Shown: positions 1-15,500, counted from the first letter of the stretch. The stretch is DNA of 64,000 nt from Haliclystus octoradiatus (GCA_916610825.1 OU744447.1:10275751-10339750); one strand, 5' to 3'. The notes: generated by a model from the letters alone, not told the origin. Made by a program: numbers and translations.

Positions 1-883
1 TGAACTGTCAACATAGGATGAATTAAGCATATCTCTCATTCCAACAACCTATAAAGTTATAAATTTCAATCATTCAATTATTTTTATTTACATGAATATA
101 TAAGTATTGTTAAATATGATTGTTAAATATGAACATTATTTCAATTTCAGCAGTTCTGCCAGTGTGGTAGGAGAGACCCTAGATGTTGATGTAGCTTAGC
201 TAGTATTTCAAATTACAATTAGTAGATGCCTGAATTAGATAATTGCTTATCTACATGACATTGGGAACGAGCCCATGCATAGGGTGTATAATAATAGACT
301 ACACCAGGTTCAATAATCATTCACAAAGCAGCTTCCAGACTTAAGTTTACCCAAGTCAATTGCAGCCGAAGTTGATTGATAACTTGCAAAGTTTAGCATT
401 ACAGTCAAACCTGTTATAACGGCCACCTCTATAAAATGGCCACCTGTCTGTAGTGGTCACTTCTTGGTATGTCTAAATAAGTATATTTTATTGAATCAAC
501 CCTGCATATAAAGGTCACCTGTCTATAGTGGGCAATTTGTCTACCTCTGATATGTGGCTGTTATATACAGGTTTCACTGTATCAGCATTTTAGTTGTTTC
601 TTGAAACTTGGTTGTGCTGTTTCTGTATTCCTCCATCCTCCCTGAAGAGATTATCTGAAACGCCAACTCCATTTCAAAAGGTTTTCAATTACATATTTTG
701 AAACTTTCCATTTATGGATCTTAAATATATTTTAATACGGTGTCAAGCTAACACATCATAAATTGCAATAATATCCTTGAACACTTGACGTATTCTGATA
801 TTAGATTCTGGAAGTTAAACATCCAATCTTATCGGAAACAAACAAGTTGAAGCTGTAAGAAACCATGGTAGTAACATACTTAC
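1..883 (-). other. PI4KA intron, continuing off the left edge
   Basis: No further PI4KA exon could be recognised here. The expected next peptide (around VYGMIRFSG in vertebrates) is not encoded, so this is intron. It contains the family-A MITE at 402-579. Confidence 0.7.
402..579. mobile_element. Family-A MITE, TA-flanked
   Basis: A 178-bp element with ends CAGTCAAACCTGTTATAACG and (inverted) CAGTGAAACCTGTATATAAC, flanked by TA. Internally it repeats GGCCACCTGTCTATAGTGG-like modules. This copy is in a PI4KA intron. Confidence 0.75.
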
Positions 884-3800
884 CTCACCAACATATCTGC
901 TACGCATGTTTACACCTAGTGCAAAATTAGCACCAATACCGCGACTCCCTTTTTTCTTCCATGTAACAGATTCCGTTGATCCAGAACCTGGACTACTTGA
1001 TAACGGAACATATGTTGCTTTAGAGACATTGACACCTGCCTCAAATTGAAGGAGACTTTCTGTAGCAAGAGCTAAACCATGATGAACACCATCCATGTTT
1101 GAGTTTTCGTTTTCAATCAAATATTCCTATTAAAATAAATTTGTACCATGTAAAAATTAAAAGATCATGCAAAATTGATATGCTTTTACTTCTTTCTTGA
1201 ATTGGGACAGAAGTTTGGATCCTTAGATCCTACATCCTGGACGGCTTGAGCAAAGTCAGAAAAAAATTGATAATTTTTTGATTTATAGGCCAAACCTCAA
1301 AACTTCAGAAGAAAATGTTGAACATTTTTCAAGATTCCGGAAGGCTAAATCATTTGTCGGACACTGTGTTCTACTGATGGGCAACATCAAACTTCAAACA
1401 GTATACCATTCCATAATATTGGTCTAATATTAAAAAATGCTTGACATCTGTATGCCTTTAGGTGATAATTTGGTTGGACAAGCATCATTATATCCTGGGA
1501 TCTCATAGTTGTAGTTGATATATCAGAGATAAATCGTTGTCCAAGTACCTAAGTTCCATTCTGTACGTTGCTTTATACGTGTTGATCAGTATTTTTAATT
1601 GTATGCGTCCGTTTACGGGAAGAATCACTTGTAAATACTTTGAAGATCACAATAATAATTTGATAAATTTATTAGTAACTTCAGCAACAAATCTACTAAT
1701 CGCAATCAAATTTATCATGGCTTGTATTCCTGGAACTACACGCATGCGGCATAATGCATGGCCCGGAAACTCAAGGCGTGGGATGGCGTATGATCAGTTG
1801 TTACCATGGCATATCGTGTCAACATGACGTTTTACTGGCCATAAATAGAAGCTGAACATCGAGCTTTTTATTTCAAATCAAATATTTATATGCATGATAA
1901 AAAGAGGTTCTGTCTTTTTGATGTAATAGTTAAGCAAAAGTTGATAATTTTGAAAATGCTCCTGACATCTCAGTTCACAATTATTCCTTTGGTTGATGCT
2001 AATGAAAACAGGAAATTAAAAGGTGATAACTTGCTGAGTTGACCATTTGAACTACAGTCAATCTGACATGAAGCTGAGCTGCTTTGCCATCTGAGCTAAT
2101 TCCATCTAATACTGTTTGAACCAATAAGCTATAGCCTCTGCCCTCACCTGGAGTAGTGATTTAGTAGCAGCAGGAGCCCATTTTACTGCTTCCTGCAAAA
2201 TACCATTACATCTAGCTGCAAAGTCTTGAATAGTCGTTTCCCTCGAGCGTGGATATTGTGACATTGTTAGTTTGTATGTTGTACGAGGTACATCAATCTC
2301 CACAGATCGCATTTCTCCCTTCTGAAATCACAAGTAAAGCAAGAATAAATAACCTGCTGATAATTAAGCATAGAAATAAATATTTAGAACTGAATTACAC
2401 TGCATATATAATAACGCCAAACATATTATATCATCATTGTAATTAATTAGCCTAATATTATGTACAGTAACTGTCATATTTGGTTATCTTTTGTAATTTT
2501 GTATCTTCCATTAATATGTTTGAAATATATGATCTATCTACTAGAGGCCTTTAGATTCCAAAGCTTGTGGAATACCAGGGAAGGTAAACATCCACATGAA
2601 TTAATATTAATAAATTATCAATTTTACCTTCTTTCAAAGGAAGGTAGACCATAAGAAATCATATCAAAATTATCAATGCTCAATTTCATGAACCTAAACT
2701 GCTTAAAATAAACTGCATAGATTTAACTTCCCAGTTCTTAATTCAAGAAACTTACCAGTGAGTTTGATGATAATTGCAAGGAATGAAGTAAATCAAACAT
2801 TGTTTTAATCACAGTGCCGTTCCACAGCAAATGAGGAAACCTTGCAAATATTAAATAAACAAAGCAGCACATTAAAACAATAAAAATTATCTTTTAATCT
2901 TTTCAAAATTATGCACTGAGCCTATGCAATCTGAGCCTATGTATCCATTACATGTGCATATTATAAACATTACAGCATCAATTCAGTTTCCGAGAACTAA
3001 AAAAAAGTGACAATTAATAAAAAGTATTACTTAAATACAGTTATTTCATATCAAATACACTTCAGATTCAAACTACTTGCTCACTTAAAGTTAGAATTAG
3101 GTGATAATTTCAAATACAATGAAGCCTGTTTATAACAGCCAGCTATAAGAGAAATAAATAAAGTGAACACAGATGGCCTTATTTTAGCCATTGCAATAGT
3201 GACCACCATACTATAGACAGGTGTCAACTGTATAGAGATTACCGTTGTATAGGGACAACTGCTATAGAGGCTTTTTTCTTCTTTAATTTTATGCATACAA
3301 GTCACCTCAAATGAATTATGCAGATAATGGATAGGGTGAATAGATGCTAGCACTTATATAAAGCCTTTAGTTTGATTGCGATGACTGGAGCACTTACGTA
3401 TCAACTAATTGAGACAGATATTTATCAGCGCATCGTCTGATTTTCTCATTAACATGATTGAACTTGACAAGCAACAGCTGCACATGCGTTTCTAATTCTC
3501 TTTCTCTTGCAGCACTGCATTTCTTCTTTGATAACATGGCAAGGAATTTTGAGAAGACATGATCACAAGTGGTTCTGATCACTTTCCAAATATCTAAATG
3601 GCAAAAAGATTACACCACCATCATCATTATACAAACTGAACACTATGTGGAGGTGGCCTTTATATACAGGTTTGATTCAATAGAAAATATTATTTTAGAC
3701 ATATCAAGATTGGCCACTATAGACAGGTGGCCGCTTTATAGAGGTGACCGTTATAACAGATTTGACTGCATTTATATCTGGTCATGAACTCATTAAGTTT

Positions 3801-6541
3801 TTCAGCATGGTTACGAGTTTACCCAGTGTTCAACTGATTATGGTTAGCATGGTTATGGTTTGATTCTGGGTCAAAATCTATGTAGATGGTCAAAACGCTA
3901 TCTTCAACACTACGCTGTTGCATCAATAGGCAGGTCCACTAAAAATTTCAAAGTTGATTTTATTCGTGTTAAGGATATATCATACCCGCAGAATTCCATA
4001 AAACTGATAAAACTTTCAAAAAATTTCCAAAAACCCTTCATTTTTGAGTTTTAAATCCAAAAATTTCGTAGAACGTCAAAACGATTTGTGATTGGCTTGC
4101 TATATTATGACGTCATTTCCCGGACAAAACAAAATCACCCTCCGCTAAACAATGGAGACTATAGCATTTTTTGCAATTATTGGTATCGTTGAACGTCAAA
4201 TTTGAATGTAATCATTTCCATTAGCACTGCTATTCCTGTTCAAAATATTGAAGGCTGACTTCAAAAAACTTATTACGGTGACCTGAAATATTCATCAATG
4301 GAAATCGCTCTGAAATATTTATAACAATTTATGTTGTTTTTGTCTACGTTCGAGCATGGTTCGAGTGTCGAAGCGAGAAGGAACAAGGATGGTAGACTAG
4401 CTTAGCAAATTATTTGAAATTCAAATTACACACATGTTATTTTCTCGCGAATCATATGGCCTATTATAGGATCAAATTTATTGTATTGATTCCATCATGA
4501 TTCTACAAAAACTACTTTCACTGTCTTCGCTGATCAATGGGATAAAATATATAGCTAAATATAGCTACTACATCAATAATGTCCATTGCCTTCACACAAA
4601 CTGCATGATTAATCATTGGTCCAAGTAAATATTTGTTAATCAATGCAAAATGAATCATAAATTGCTTTTCGGTTTTCAAAAAATTATACGCCTCGACGTA
4701 AACTGTCGTAGCATGCGTGATCGATGTGTAAAATATTTCATTTAAACGGCAACTTTATTGAATTTGAGTTCTGATTTACTAGAATAAATCCAAATCTAGA
4801 ATTGGTAAAGCGTTAATTGGTCCATTTAAAGTGTTTGTTAATTCAAATAAATGCATACTGAATGCGATTTTACCGTCTTATATCTGGTGATAATAACACA
4901 AGCAACGGTTGATGATGCATGACAGACGAAATATAAGAACGAAGATTTGATAAATAAAAATAACAGTACTTTGATCCTCGAGTGATGATCTAAGCCGTTT
5001 ATATATGAGTGAGGTTTCTTCTCTAAATATCAAATGTATATATATATTTCCAAGTGAATGCTGCCTACTTTTCGGTGAGACTTTGGTAAAGACGAATGAA
5101 CCTTTTCGTTTTGATGTGAACGAACACTTTGAAGGTCTTTGACAAAAACAGTGTGCACATGCAGATCGGCCTGGCTGAGAACTTTTGTTCGTTTGCGGTC
5201 GGGAACCGCGAGAGAAAGATATGGAAAAGATTTGTTTTGTTTCGTTACAAAAAGGAAAAACCGAAAAAAGAAACAAAACTTTACCCTTAGTCTCGTTTAA
5301 AAACCAGCGGTTCTGATTATACTATTAACAAAAAATTTGGATAAAAAATGACGAATTGATGGATGAACGGTTTTGCATATCAAGTCATGATAATAGTAGA
5401 TTTCTCACTTTGTTCGGATTATGACGTCACATTCCTTCATCCACCAAAACTTGCTGTTTCGTAACCATGGTTACGCAATGTCATTTGAAGTCAGATATTT
5501 CGATGGTTTGTCGATATTTTTGAAAAAAAAAATCGGGGATATTAAACTTATCCTTTGATCTTCGTATGGATATGTTTAAAGTACATACTTAAATTTTAGT
5601 GGACCTGCCTACTGAGCTTTAATTTTATAACAAAATATATTTTTACAATCATTTGATGGCAAAGGTTAAAGATATGGAATTTTTATCAACCAAATGGTAT
5701 CACAATGTATTATTCACCTTTCTTGTCTTTTTGAATTGCTCGATCTTCCAGGTAAAAAAATATTGACTGGAATAGTTTTGTGTTGCTTCTAACCCGCAAT
5801 GTTTCCAATTGATAAACACATAACAAATAGGCACATTGTGCAAATTCTAACTTTCCAATGTTTGAAGTGACATCTGGTGCGCTACCTAGTAGCTCAAGGA
5901 GCGATTGGCGCAGACCCAAAAGCTCATCCTATGAAAAAAACATAGATATACAAATATTGTATCTGTGCAACTATGGACTATACAGTAACAATCAAGATAT
6001 TATAATTAGAACCAATAAACAAATAGTTCACACTTCTCGTGAACTATTTGGTTTAGAACATAAGCAGCCCTGATTTGTGACTGTTTGGTATGCTTCTTAA
6101 GAGCATCTGTTGATCTTACAAACCCTGATCAACTATGTAATTCTCCTATATTTATGACATCACCAAAGCCAAAGCAGGAGTTGCTTGGCACATTGAATTT
6201 CAATTTTCAAAGCCGCGGTCAGCCATTTTGAAAATATGGTTTCATAGGTTTTTGTCCTGGTTTGTTTTTACCGCTTTGACGTTGTGAGATAGATTCATAG
6301 TCGTTAACCAATCAGATTGCAAGAATTATTCATAGCGAAACCCTGTTATGTTCTAATTATAATTAGTTGTAATTATAATATATTGATACAATGTGAGTAG
6401 AATTGTAGCACATTCATGATCATGAATCTATCAAATGTGTCATAATTACTCGGTAGGCCTATTCTGTAAAACATACCCTGTAGGGTAATGCCTGGTTCAA
6501 CTTGGACCTGCAGTTGAGTTCAACGTTTTAAATAGATAAAC

Positions 6542-6576
<35 letters not shown>

Positions 6577-9500
6577 AATCTTTTGCAATGTTTTGTATTG
6601 TGGACTGTCTTATTTACAAGTTTCTTTGTCATCTATGTCTGACCATGATTTGTGGCATGCTTTGTGTAGCAAATATGTTAGGCGTAAGAGGGATGGCACA
6701 GTCTTATAATAATGTGACCGTCTACACTATTACTATAATAATAAACAGTATTATAGCAATAACTCTACTTACCGGTGCTATGTGATCGTTTTTCAATGCC
6801 AGATTATATTGTAACTCTGATCTTAAATGATCAGCACCAAGCAACATCGGTGATTTTTCAGCAATACTGCAAACTCCTTCAAACCATTCACCAGGCCAAA
6901 GACCTGATTCTTCGACACTAAAACCCATGAGAATAACATAGAGCCAGAAATCACGAAATAGTTTCTGTACTCTAGGTGTTGGATCAAAGATCGGTTCGAA
7001 ATGTTTCAAAACAGAAGCAACAATAGGTAGCATGACACCAAGGTTTCCTGCCATGGACGATGCCTGAAAGAAAATATAATAAATATGATACAACAGCAAT
7101 TCATTATACAATATTACATTATTTGATAATTACATATAATATAACTGATAGTCACTCCATAAGGACAACTGCTAGTTTATTTGGGGTACATGAACATATT
7201 TACAAACATGTGTGCACCGACGAAGAATCAAACCCTGGCCTCCTTGTAGCAATAATAACTTGATGCAATCATTTATATATGTTTCCTTAACTTTGTCAAT
7301 AAAATCTAGGAACATATCAAAAGCATTTCAAGTTCACGTTTCTTAAACAAAAAAAACTTACATGTTAACATGTTATCATGTGACATGTTCTAGTAAAAAG
7401 TGTGTAGACCTTTATCCAGTCTGCAAAGCAATTTAGCTCTGCCCCGAGATAAACATATGATTGCTTGATTACTGGACCCTGAAGCTGCAATTTTCAACAC
7501 AATTAGGCTGTTAAAAATGCATTGTTTGTCATTTTCTTCTTAATTTATGGATTTTGGCGCCCCTACAGTCAAATTTGACTAGTTGACGCCCCCGTCCCCA
7601 ACCCTTTCAGGGCTGCATCCCCCGAGATCTTGTCAAGATTGATATTATCCGCAGACTGGCCTTATATGATCGTTCAATTGCTATAGAAAGTTGCTATTAG
7701 ATATCTGAACATTAGGCCTATTGACCCTAAACTTTTTACTTGTAATCTAACTTTAATTCATTACCTTTGTATGTGTTTTGTCACTCAGACGTCGTGCTTG
7801 AAGACCAAGTTGAACAAATATTTCAAGAAGGCGAACAAGGAAATCATTTTTCATTGAAATCTCAGGCAGACGGGATGCAATTATTTTCAATGCATTATTA
7901 ACAGCAAGAGAGCAATGCCTAAGATAACACATAAATTGAATTTCAAAATCCAATTAAACTGTATTAAATAGTTCATAATGATGTGTGTGTGTGAGCGTGT
8001 TTTAAATTCCCAGGAACTTTCAATTAATTGTTCATGAACACAGTTCCTGAAGCGTTTTGTGAACTATTCATGATTAGTTATGAAATCATGAATTGTTCAT
8101 GAACATGACATGAAATTCGCTTGTGAATTCATAAATTATTCCAAAGTTCATGAATCGATCACGATATTGTAGAGTTGGAAAAATTGATATTTTCTAATAA
8201 TAGCTTGACATGGACAAAAGAATCAAAAACCATTCCAAAACAACACCATTGAATATCTATTGATTCTACCACAGTCAAACTTGCTTAAAGTGCACATGAC
8301 ACCAAAAAATGTTTTTCCGAAATCAAGTAGCCTACGCAAAATAAATAGTAATGGCGAAAACAATTTTTCGATTTGGACTCTTATAAGCCGAGTTATTCAA
8401 TGTTGAAAGTACCATATTTCAGAAATAGTGCTCCTACGAAAGTCGTAAATCATGCTGAAATGACAAGAGGGCCCACTATGGAAAAATAACAAAGTGTAGA
8501 CTTCAAAAAACTAAACGAGATATATACTATACATCATCAATTCATCATCATCATTTCTTCTGAAACCTGACAAGCTACAAGCATTTTTCACAGGAATAAA
8601 TGTTCAACAAATCAAAGGAATCTCTAATGTGCTAATGCAGTATTATTAAACATGTATATTATATACAGCCTAATAAGTGTTTTATGTCAAATTTCAAAAC
8701 ATTTTCTAAAAAAATCGAACGACTCATTGCAAGTTATAAACCATTTACTTTAAACACCCCATTATATGCGAGAGTGAATGGTTATATCACACTCATAATA
8801 AGAGGATATATAGTTATATATGATATACGATTACAGTAGATGAGTTATATCACACTCGTTGACGATATTACTATTTTAATAAATAGCATATTTGATGCAC
8901 AAAAACTTCTCGATGAAGTTGAGTGGGTTGGTAATCCGGTAGGAGGAATACATTGGCCCAATTTCCTGCATATTGCTAAACTTAGGAAACTTCCTCCTTC
9001 TGCCTCTGCTATTGCTCACCAGTTATGTCAGATATCTTTTTTAGATCACATTAAAAAAAGATGTATGATCCTCAACCTCTGCATGACATCATTCACTGGA
9101 AACCAAAGGAGATGCTTTGTTGGGGCTATGGGCAAGTAGTAGGCTATCTTTTCATAATGTTTTTTTTTCTCACAAATGGTCTTATTTACAAGTTTCTTTG
9201 TAAGCTACAATAAATCTGATCGTGATTTGTGGCGTTCTTTTTGTAGCAGATATGGTAGGTGTAGGAGGGATTGCACATTTCTATATTGTGACCATCTATA
9301 CTACTATTATGATAAGATGTTTCATACCGATAAGAATGTGGCAATTGTTCTGCATCTCCTGTAGTGTAAGCAATTGAGCTTGATTCAACTGAAATTTTCA
9401 TAAAAATATCCATCACAGGCTGGTAACAACTTTCCTGCAAGAGCAAAAGACAACCAGTTACTCTCTCAATCTTTTCTCTTGAAGAATAAATATTAGCAAA

Positions 9501-12500
9501 AGGAATATCAATAAACCTGTATTTACGATACAGTGAATCCAGTATACAGCCACCTATATGATCAAGATAAACTGGCCACTATAGACAGGTCACCGATATG
9601 TACAGAGGGTTGATTCAATAGAATTCAGCAAAACATTTATATAACATCCACCTTTGAAATCTAATACAATTGACCACTATAGACAGATTGCCTTTATATA
9701 CTATATACAGGGTTGATTCGATAGCATAGTACTTAACTAAATAATTAGAACGGGAAATAATTCAATAATTTCATAAAGTCACATTGGTCACCAGTTGGAA
9801 CAGTAAGGCCAACATCTTTCTCCAGTTGATTGTTAAAAAAAATGTTAGAACAGAATACAGACTTGCAGATCATAACTTTTTTGAAAAAGGGGTCTTCAAA
9901 GTCATCTCATTTTTTACATCAATAATCAATCATACATGTTATAAAAACATCCATTTTCCAGAGAAAAGAAAGAAATATAGATATCTGGTTACATATTTCA
10001 AGAAAGCATTTAGAATCAGTCTATTTGGAAAGTTAAAAGTTGTGAAATGGAACATAAATTTAGCAAATTTGTGGGGGGGGGGGCAAAAACCCACAAATTT
10101 TAAAACTAATTTTACATTTTACAAACACTTTCTTCTGTTGAATTTTTCTTAAATTTACGTGACTGATGTAGAAGCATACTTCAAAGTGACGATGAAAAAA
10201 ATGGGGGTGACCAGATTATTTTCGTTAAAGATATTGCAAAAGATGGACTCTAATAGGAAATGTTATAATGCTCAAATGCTGCAATGGCAACACCAGTGAA
10301 ATTTTAAAAGTGCTGCACACCAACATATAATATAAATTGATCAAAATGTTTTCCTACCATACATTAACTACCATGTTACTTATAATCAGCCACATTGTTT
10401 TGAATAATATAGAATGTGGTGTTATTTATATTTTAAAATGGTGTCTGCTGTTCCAAACCCCCTACATCGGCCAGCAGGGTCTTGGGTTCAATCCTTGGCA
10501 GAAAGCCGCAGAAGCATTGTTATTGGTTGATGTTAGAAAAGGCATCCGGCCATTAAACTCACACAAGTTCCAAATACACTAACCAATCTAACCAACCACC
10601 CCGGTGAAAAAAGTTACTAGCTTTCCCTGGTATTGAAATGAGAAATAAAAAAAAATCCCATCTTTTTACGATTCACCTATACAACTAGCATAATATATAG
10701 TAACACATTTAACTTTACCTTTCCTGAAAGTAGAATTTCGGCAAACTGTTCAACAATAACATTATCCAATGCTGATGGTGGATGTACAAAACGTTGTTGT
10801 AGATAGTTAAAAACGGCATCAGTGACACCATCGTATGTCTTCATCTTGACAGCAACATGACCCAAAGCTAAAACGCTACTGCTTTGTCTCATACTCTGCA
10901 ATGGGTCATTGCTATCAGTAGCGTACAAACGATTTGCCATCGATGCTACAAATGCATTGATACAACTGGGGTCGACTTCATATCCTGATTCTAAAGACCT
11001 GAGGGTAAGAATGGAGCATTACTTCAGAAATACATAACACCAGAAAACTATACGCCAAGAAACCAACTGATAATCTCTAACATATTGTATTCAATTTTTT
11101 ATAGCTCATTTCCCTGTGAATCGTCCGATTTTGTAAACATTTCATGAAAAATTCAATGGAAACTAGGCCATTTAACGTTCATGAAACTGTTCATAAGTTC
11201 ACATAAAAGTTCATGAACAGCTCATTAACATTAAATGGCCCAATTTTCGCAGGGGGTGTGATAATCGCAAATCGAAAGAAATGATTGTTTTTAAAAAATA
11301 TTTTACAACTTATCATAATTCTCTTTCATTTTATTCTATCATATAATATTTAATATTTGTCATAAAAAGCCTCATACTACCGAAATGTAACTTACTTTAC
11401 AATATTTTTGAGTGCAGCTTGCTGAAGTTGAAAATAGCATTTAGCAGCAATGTTAACGCCTTTCGCATGGGTACCTATACTGTCAGCAGCAGGAACTCCG
11501 TCAATTGCAAGCGATACAGAAGGTCTACTCATTCGTCTTTCTTTTTGCTGATAAAGTTTCTTCATTGTTGGCGATGGTTTGACAAGAAAACTTCGTAGTG
11601 CCTCAACAATATAACTAAGAATAAAAGCAATAATAATATTCTAATAGTTAACATCAATGGCGACAACAATTCATTAGAAACAATGCTTACTATTAATTGT
11701 TTCACTAAGAAGATTTTTTCGAATAATATTCTAACATTAATATATCATCTTCAAAATCTTCTCAAAAACAATATGAATCCTGGATATACGAAATCTCTAC
11801 TATCTACTCATTCTACTGTAAAATTACTGAAAGGTACTCTGAAAATCAAAAGCTACTGCCCTGTACAGTTGTAGCTGAGTATGACATTTCAAAATACACC
11901 TTACGTCTTAAATGCAATCACAAAATTAGATAAAAAAACATGAAGATATAATGAAATGATATGAAGATATAATGAAAGTAGAGTCAAGGCGTGGCATTTC
12001 TAATTGAAGTTTATAAGGTGTATTTCGAAACACCACACTTATCTATATCATATCAGTTAGTATCTGTATCATATGTCAGGGCAAGATCCACTTCTTGTGA
12101 CCTAAAGCACCAGGCTGAAGGTGTATTACTTCTCTCGGCTCGTTAAAGTCACTGCACAATACGGAGAATGAACTGTAGAGGAGAACATGAAACACAACAC
12201 ACATTGAAATGATGTACGATTGATTAACCCGTCTGACATCTTAATTGATCACTTTCTTCATAAATTGTAACTCATTTCACATAATTTGAGTCAATTGAAC
12301 CAGGCATAATATAATGTGGCTATATTTAGCCTGAAACAGTTATTTTCTGTGCTGAAAGGAAGCTGGAACACACTAATTATTACAAAATACAAACAATCAG
12401 TCAAATTTCGAAATACAAAATAATCCTAACCAAAAATAGGGCACAATCAATTGTCAGGCCTTCTAACACAAACACAATCTAGGTTTTTCAAAAAGACGAA

Positions 12501-15500
12501 GATTTTTATGTTGATTAATTAGTAATTGTGACGGTATCACCCTACTGAAGCCACCCTCTTTTTGCTTAGAGAAATGATTGTAAATGCTCATTGTTGATCT
12601 CAGCCACGACATTGCAGATCAATTTTACGAGATGTCATGGCAGATAGGCCTCGATTGTCAATGCGCAACGATGAGTCGCAATTACTTAGGCTATAATGCA
12701 ATTCTCATTCCATCCGTCATCCTTAGATGGTACTCATTTGATGTTTCAGATAAAGTCAAGGCTGAGTTGACCTTTGGGGTTTTGAATCACATTCGATCAG
12801 ATATGATCAAATATGAAGTTCGGTCTGAAGGTGTTAAATGGACAAGGTTATGATAGGGCGATATAGATATTAACAAAAATAAGGTCTCCCTGCTATGAAT
12901 TTAAAGCTATTTCCTTTGATATTTCTAATTACCTTGACGAGAGTGGGTATTTTTGTGCTAGGCAACCTAATCCATCCAGGCAACAAAGAATTAACGGTGT
13001 ATAAAGAAATAAAAAACTTGATTCCTCTCGTAAAGAATTAATGTGTTCCATCATCAACTGACATGTACGGTCGGTATCTGAAAAAATTAATGATTGTATT
13101 ATAATATAACCCTAGTCTATATCACATACCCAATTAAAATACGGAATAATAGGGTTCATATGATACCCTCTGTTGTTCTTTACCGTCACATAATTTCCTA
13201 TGCAGAGATCTCTCGACATAAAGTAACATAGTATTGCTTGATTATTTGGTATTTCAGTGTAGTCTCTCTATGTAATCATGCGCTTGAGGAAATAAATAAA
13301 CTAAAAAAGACCATTGCATTACAGTATCCTCCTTGATCAATAGCTTTCTACAGATATTTCTCACAGAATAAACATGGGTTGTCTTTGATTCCTTTCTATT
13401 TTAATATTGTTATTTATAAAATTAAAAAAAATAATCGAACCAACCTTCCAATCCTGACTGGTTGGTTAAGCTTTTATATTTCCCAAAAAGAAATGACAAT
13501 GCGATTTTAATGCAAATACTACAGGTTAGTGTTACACATTTTTCTTGTCTCACTAAGTATGTTTTGTGTATTATTTTTCCATAAAGATCTTGGGCCTCTG
13601 TTACATTTGATAAACATAAGGATAAAGACATAATATAAGAAAATAAAATAATAATAAAAGAAGTCAATGACTAGACATTCATAATTATTACTAACAGTTT
13701 CATGCCAACATAATCTTCAGTTAGTGTACTGGTTTGATGATATTACTATAACAATTGTGAATATATATATTCCTTTTATTATATTATTAGATGTTATCTA
13801 ATACATTGTAGCAAAGAATATAGTGCTCAATGTCATAAATGGCAGAGCTGTAAATAACAATAATAATAGAAATAGAAAGGAGTTATAGACCACACATTCT
13901 TATGCTGTAACTTTAAGTTTCATGCTTTCATGTTTCAAGCAATTATCAGACAGATTGTTATAAAAGCATGAAACTTAAGTAACTGCACGAGAGTCTGTGG
14001 TTCCCGACTCCTTTCTATTTCTATTATTATTATTCCTTTTATTATATTTAGCTTTGTCAAATGCTGACATTTAGCATTATTTTTTTGATAATAGATAGTC
14101 TTTATTAAAAGATAAAGGCCAACATTCTGTAGTACTCAGTTTATCTACATTTTATTTGTGGGTGGCTGGTGTATAAGGGAATTGATGTAATCAAATATAT
14201 TGAATCTAACATGAATTCAACAACTTACCATTGTCATCTAGTACAGTACAGACAATGATATCAATACAAGCTGTAATAGTGCCAAGAAGAGGATGAACTT
14301 GTCTTTCTTCATCATTTATTTGGATTTTTTGAAGCTCAGCTTTGCTTTTAGTAAATAGATCTTTTCCCCAGCTATTTATTGTTTGTTTGAGATCTTGTTG
14401 AAGATCTGAAATTCATAAGATTTGCATTCAACATAAATAAAATGTCCTACAGAAGAAGGCAATCAAAAATAATAATATATGGGACAAGAGTATAAATACA
14501 AGACCAATTATCAACTGATTTACAAATATTGCATTTATTGCTGATATGGGCAGGTAATTAACATTACCAACACCAAAACTATGAAAATGGCATGAAAATG
14601 TTGTGAAAAGATCATGAAAATGTAAAAAGTGAAAACTACAAATTTTGTTGGCCATGAAAAGTTTGAAAACCATGAAAACATCCATATTCACAATATCAAA
14701 ATGTGAAAATGCCATGAAAACGCCATGAAATTTCATGCTTTTTCATGGCTTTGGTGTCAATAGTGTAAATATGTAATAAATCTTTAGAACAAGGTCAATA
14801 GTCAATCTAACAAGTATCAAACATTGTGTACAGTACAAAGTTATGAAATTAAAAACTTTTATCCAAATTGTGATTGGTTAGGATACCTTTTGATAAAACA
14901 TTACAGATTAATTATGGGCTATATAAATTAGCTTCCATGGTAACAGTGTGAATCGGATAAACAAATTTACCAATTTCAAACATATCAAATAAAGTATGTG
15001 AAAAACGTTGTGAATTGTAAACACAAATAATTCAATCAATTAAATAATTAAATAATGTAATTTCATAAATATGATATGGAATTTAGTAATACAGGATCAC
15101 TACCCTGATGGCTAGTGATTTTAGTCCTTTTTTGTCATTAACTATACACTGCTCTCCCTGCGAAACCAGGTCCGGAATTCATGAACAGTTCATGACAATT
15201 GGAGCCATTCAAAGTTTTTGAACTGTTCATGAAGTTCTGAACTGTTTTTTGCAGGGACTGTGTTAATAGAAAGCTATATACAGCCCTCTGACTTGTTCCA
15301 AATTGCATAAGTAGGGACAGCTGAAGGATCGTTTACCAAAGGGAGGTATTTGGGACTATTTTGGAAATGTTATCAAAAGAGCTTATGAAACGTGGTTACA
15401 AAACATTTATAAAAAATCTAAGAAATGTATAAAAAAAGTATATTTTACCATCTCCTTTTCCTTTCACAATATCTTGTAAACATGTCACAACTTTAAAAAT

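Noticed and set aside
4878..5276. 132-codon open frame inside the 1.68-kb transposon
   Set aside because: No DDE/D transposase or helix-turn-helix motif is visible and the composition looks random.
9784..10152. 122-codon plus-strand open frame in a PI4KA intron
   Set aside because: Lys/Phe/Asn-rich peptide typical of AT-rich noncoding DNA; no similarity recognised and no splice context.
12113..12163. Exon-like minus-strand segment (HLQPGAL) between PI4KA exons 7 and 8
   Set aside because: Its donor is weak, and exons 13077-12933 and 11614-11396 already join in phase and match PI4KA ([16 protein letters not shown]) without it.
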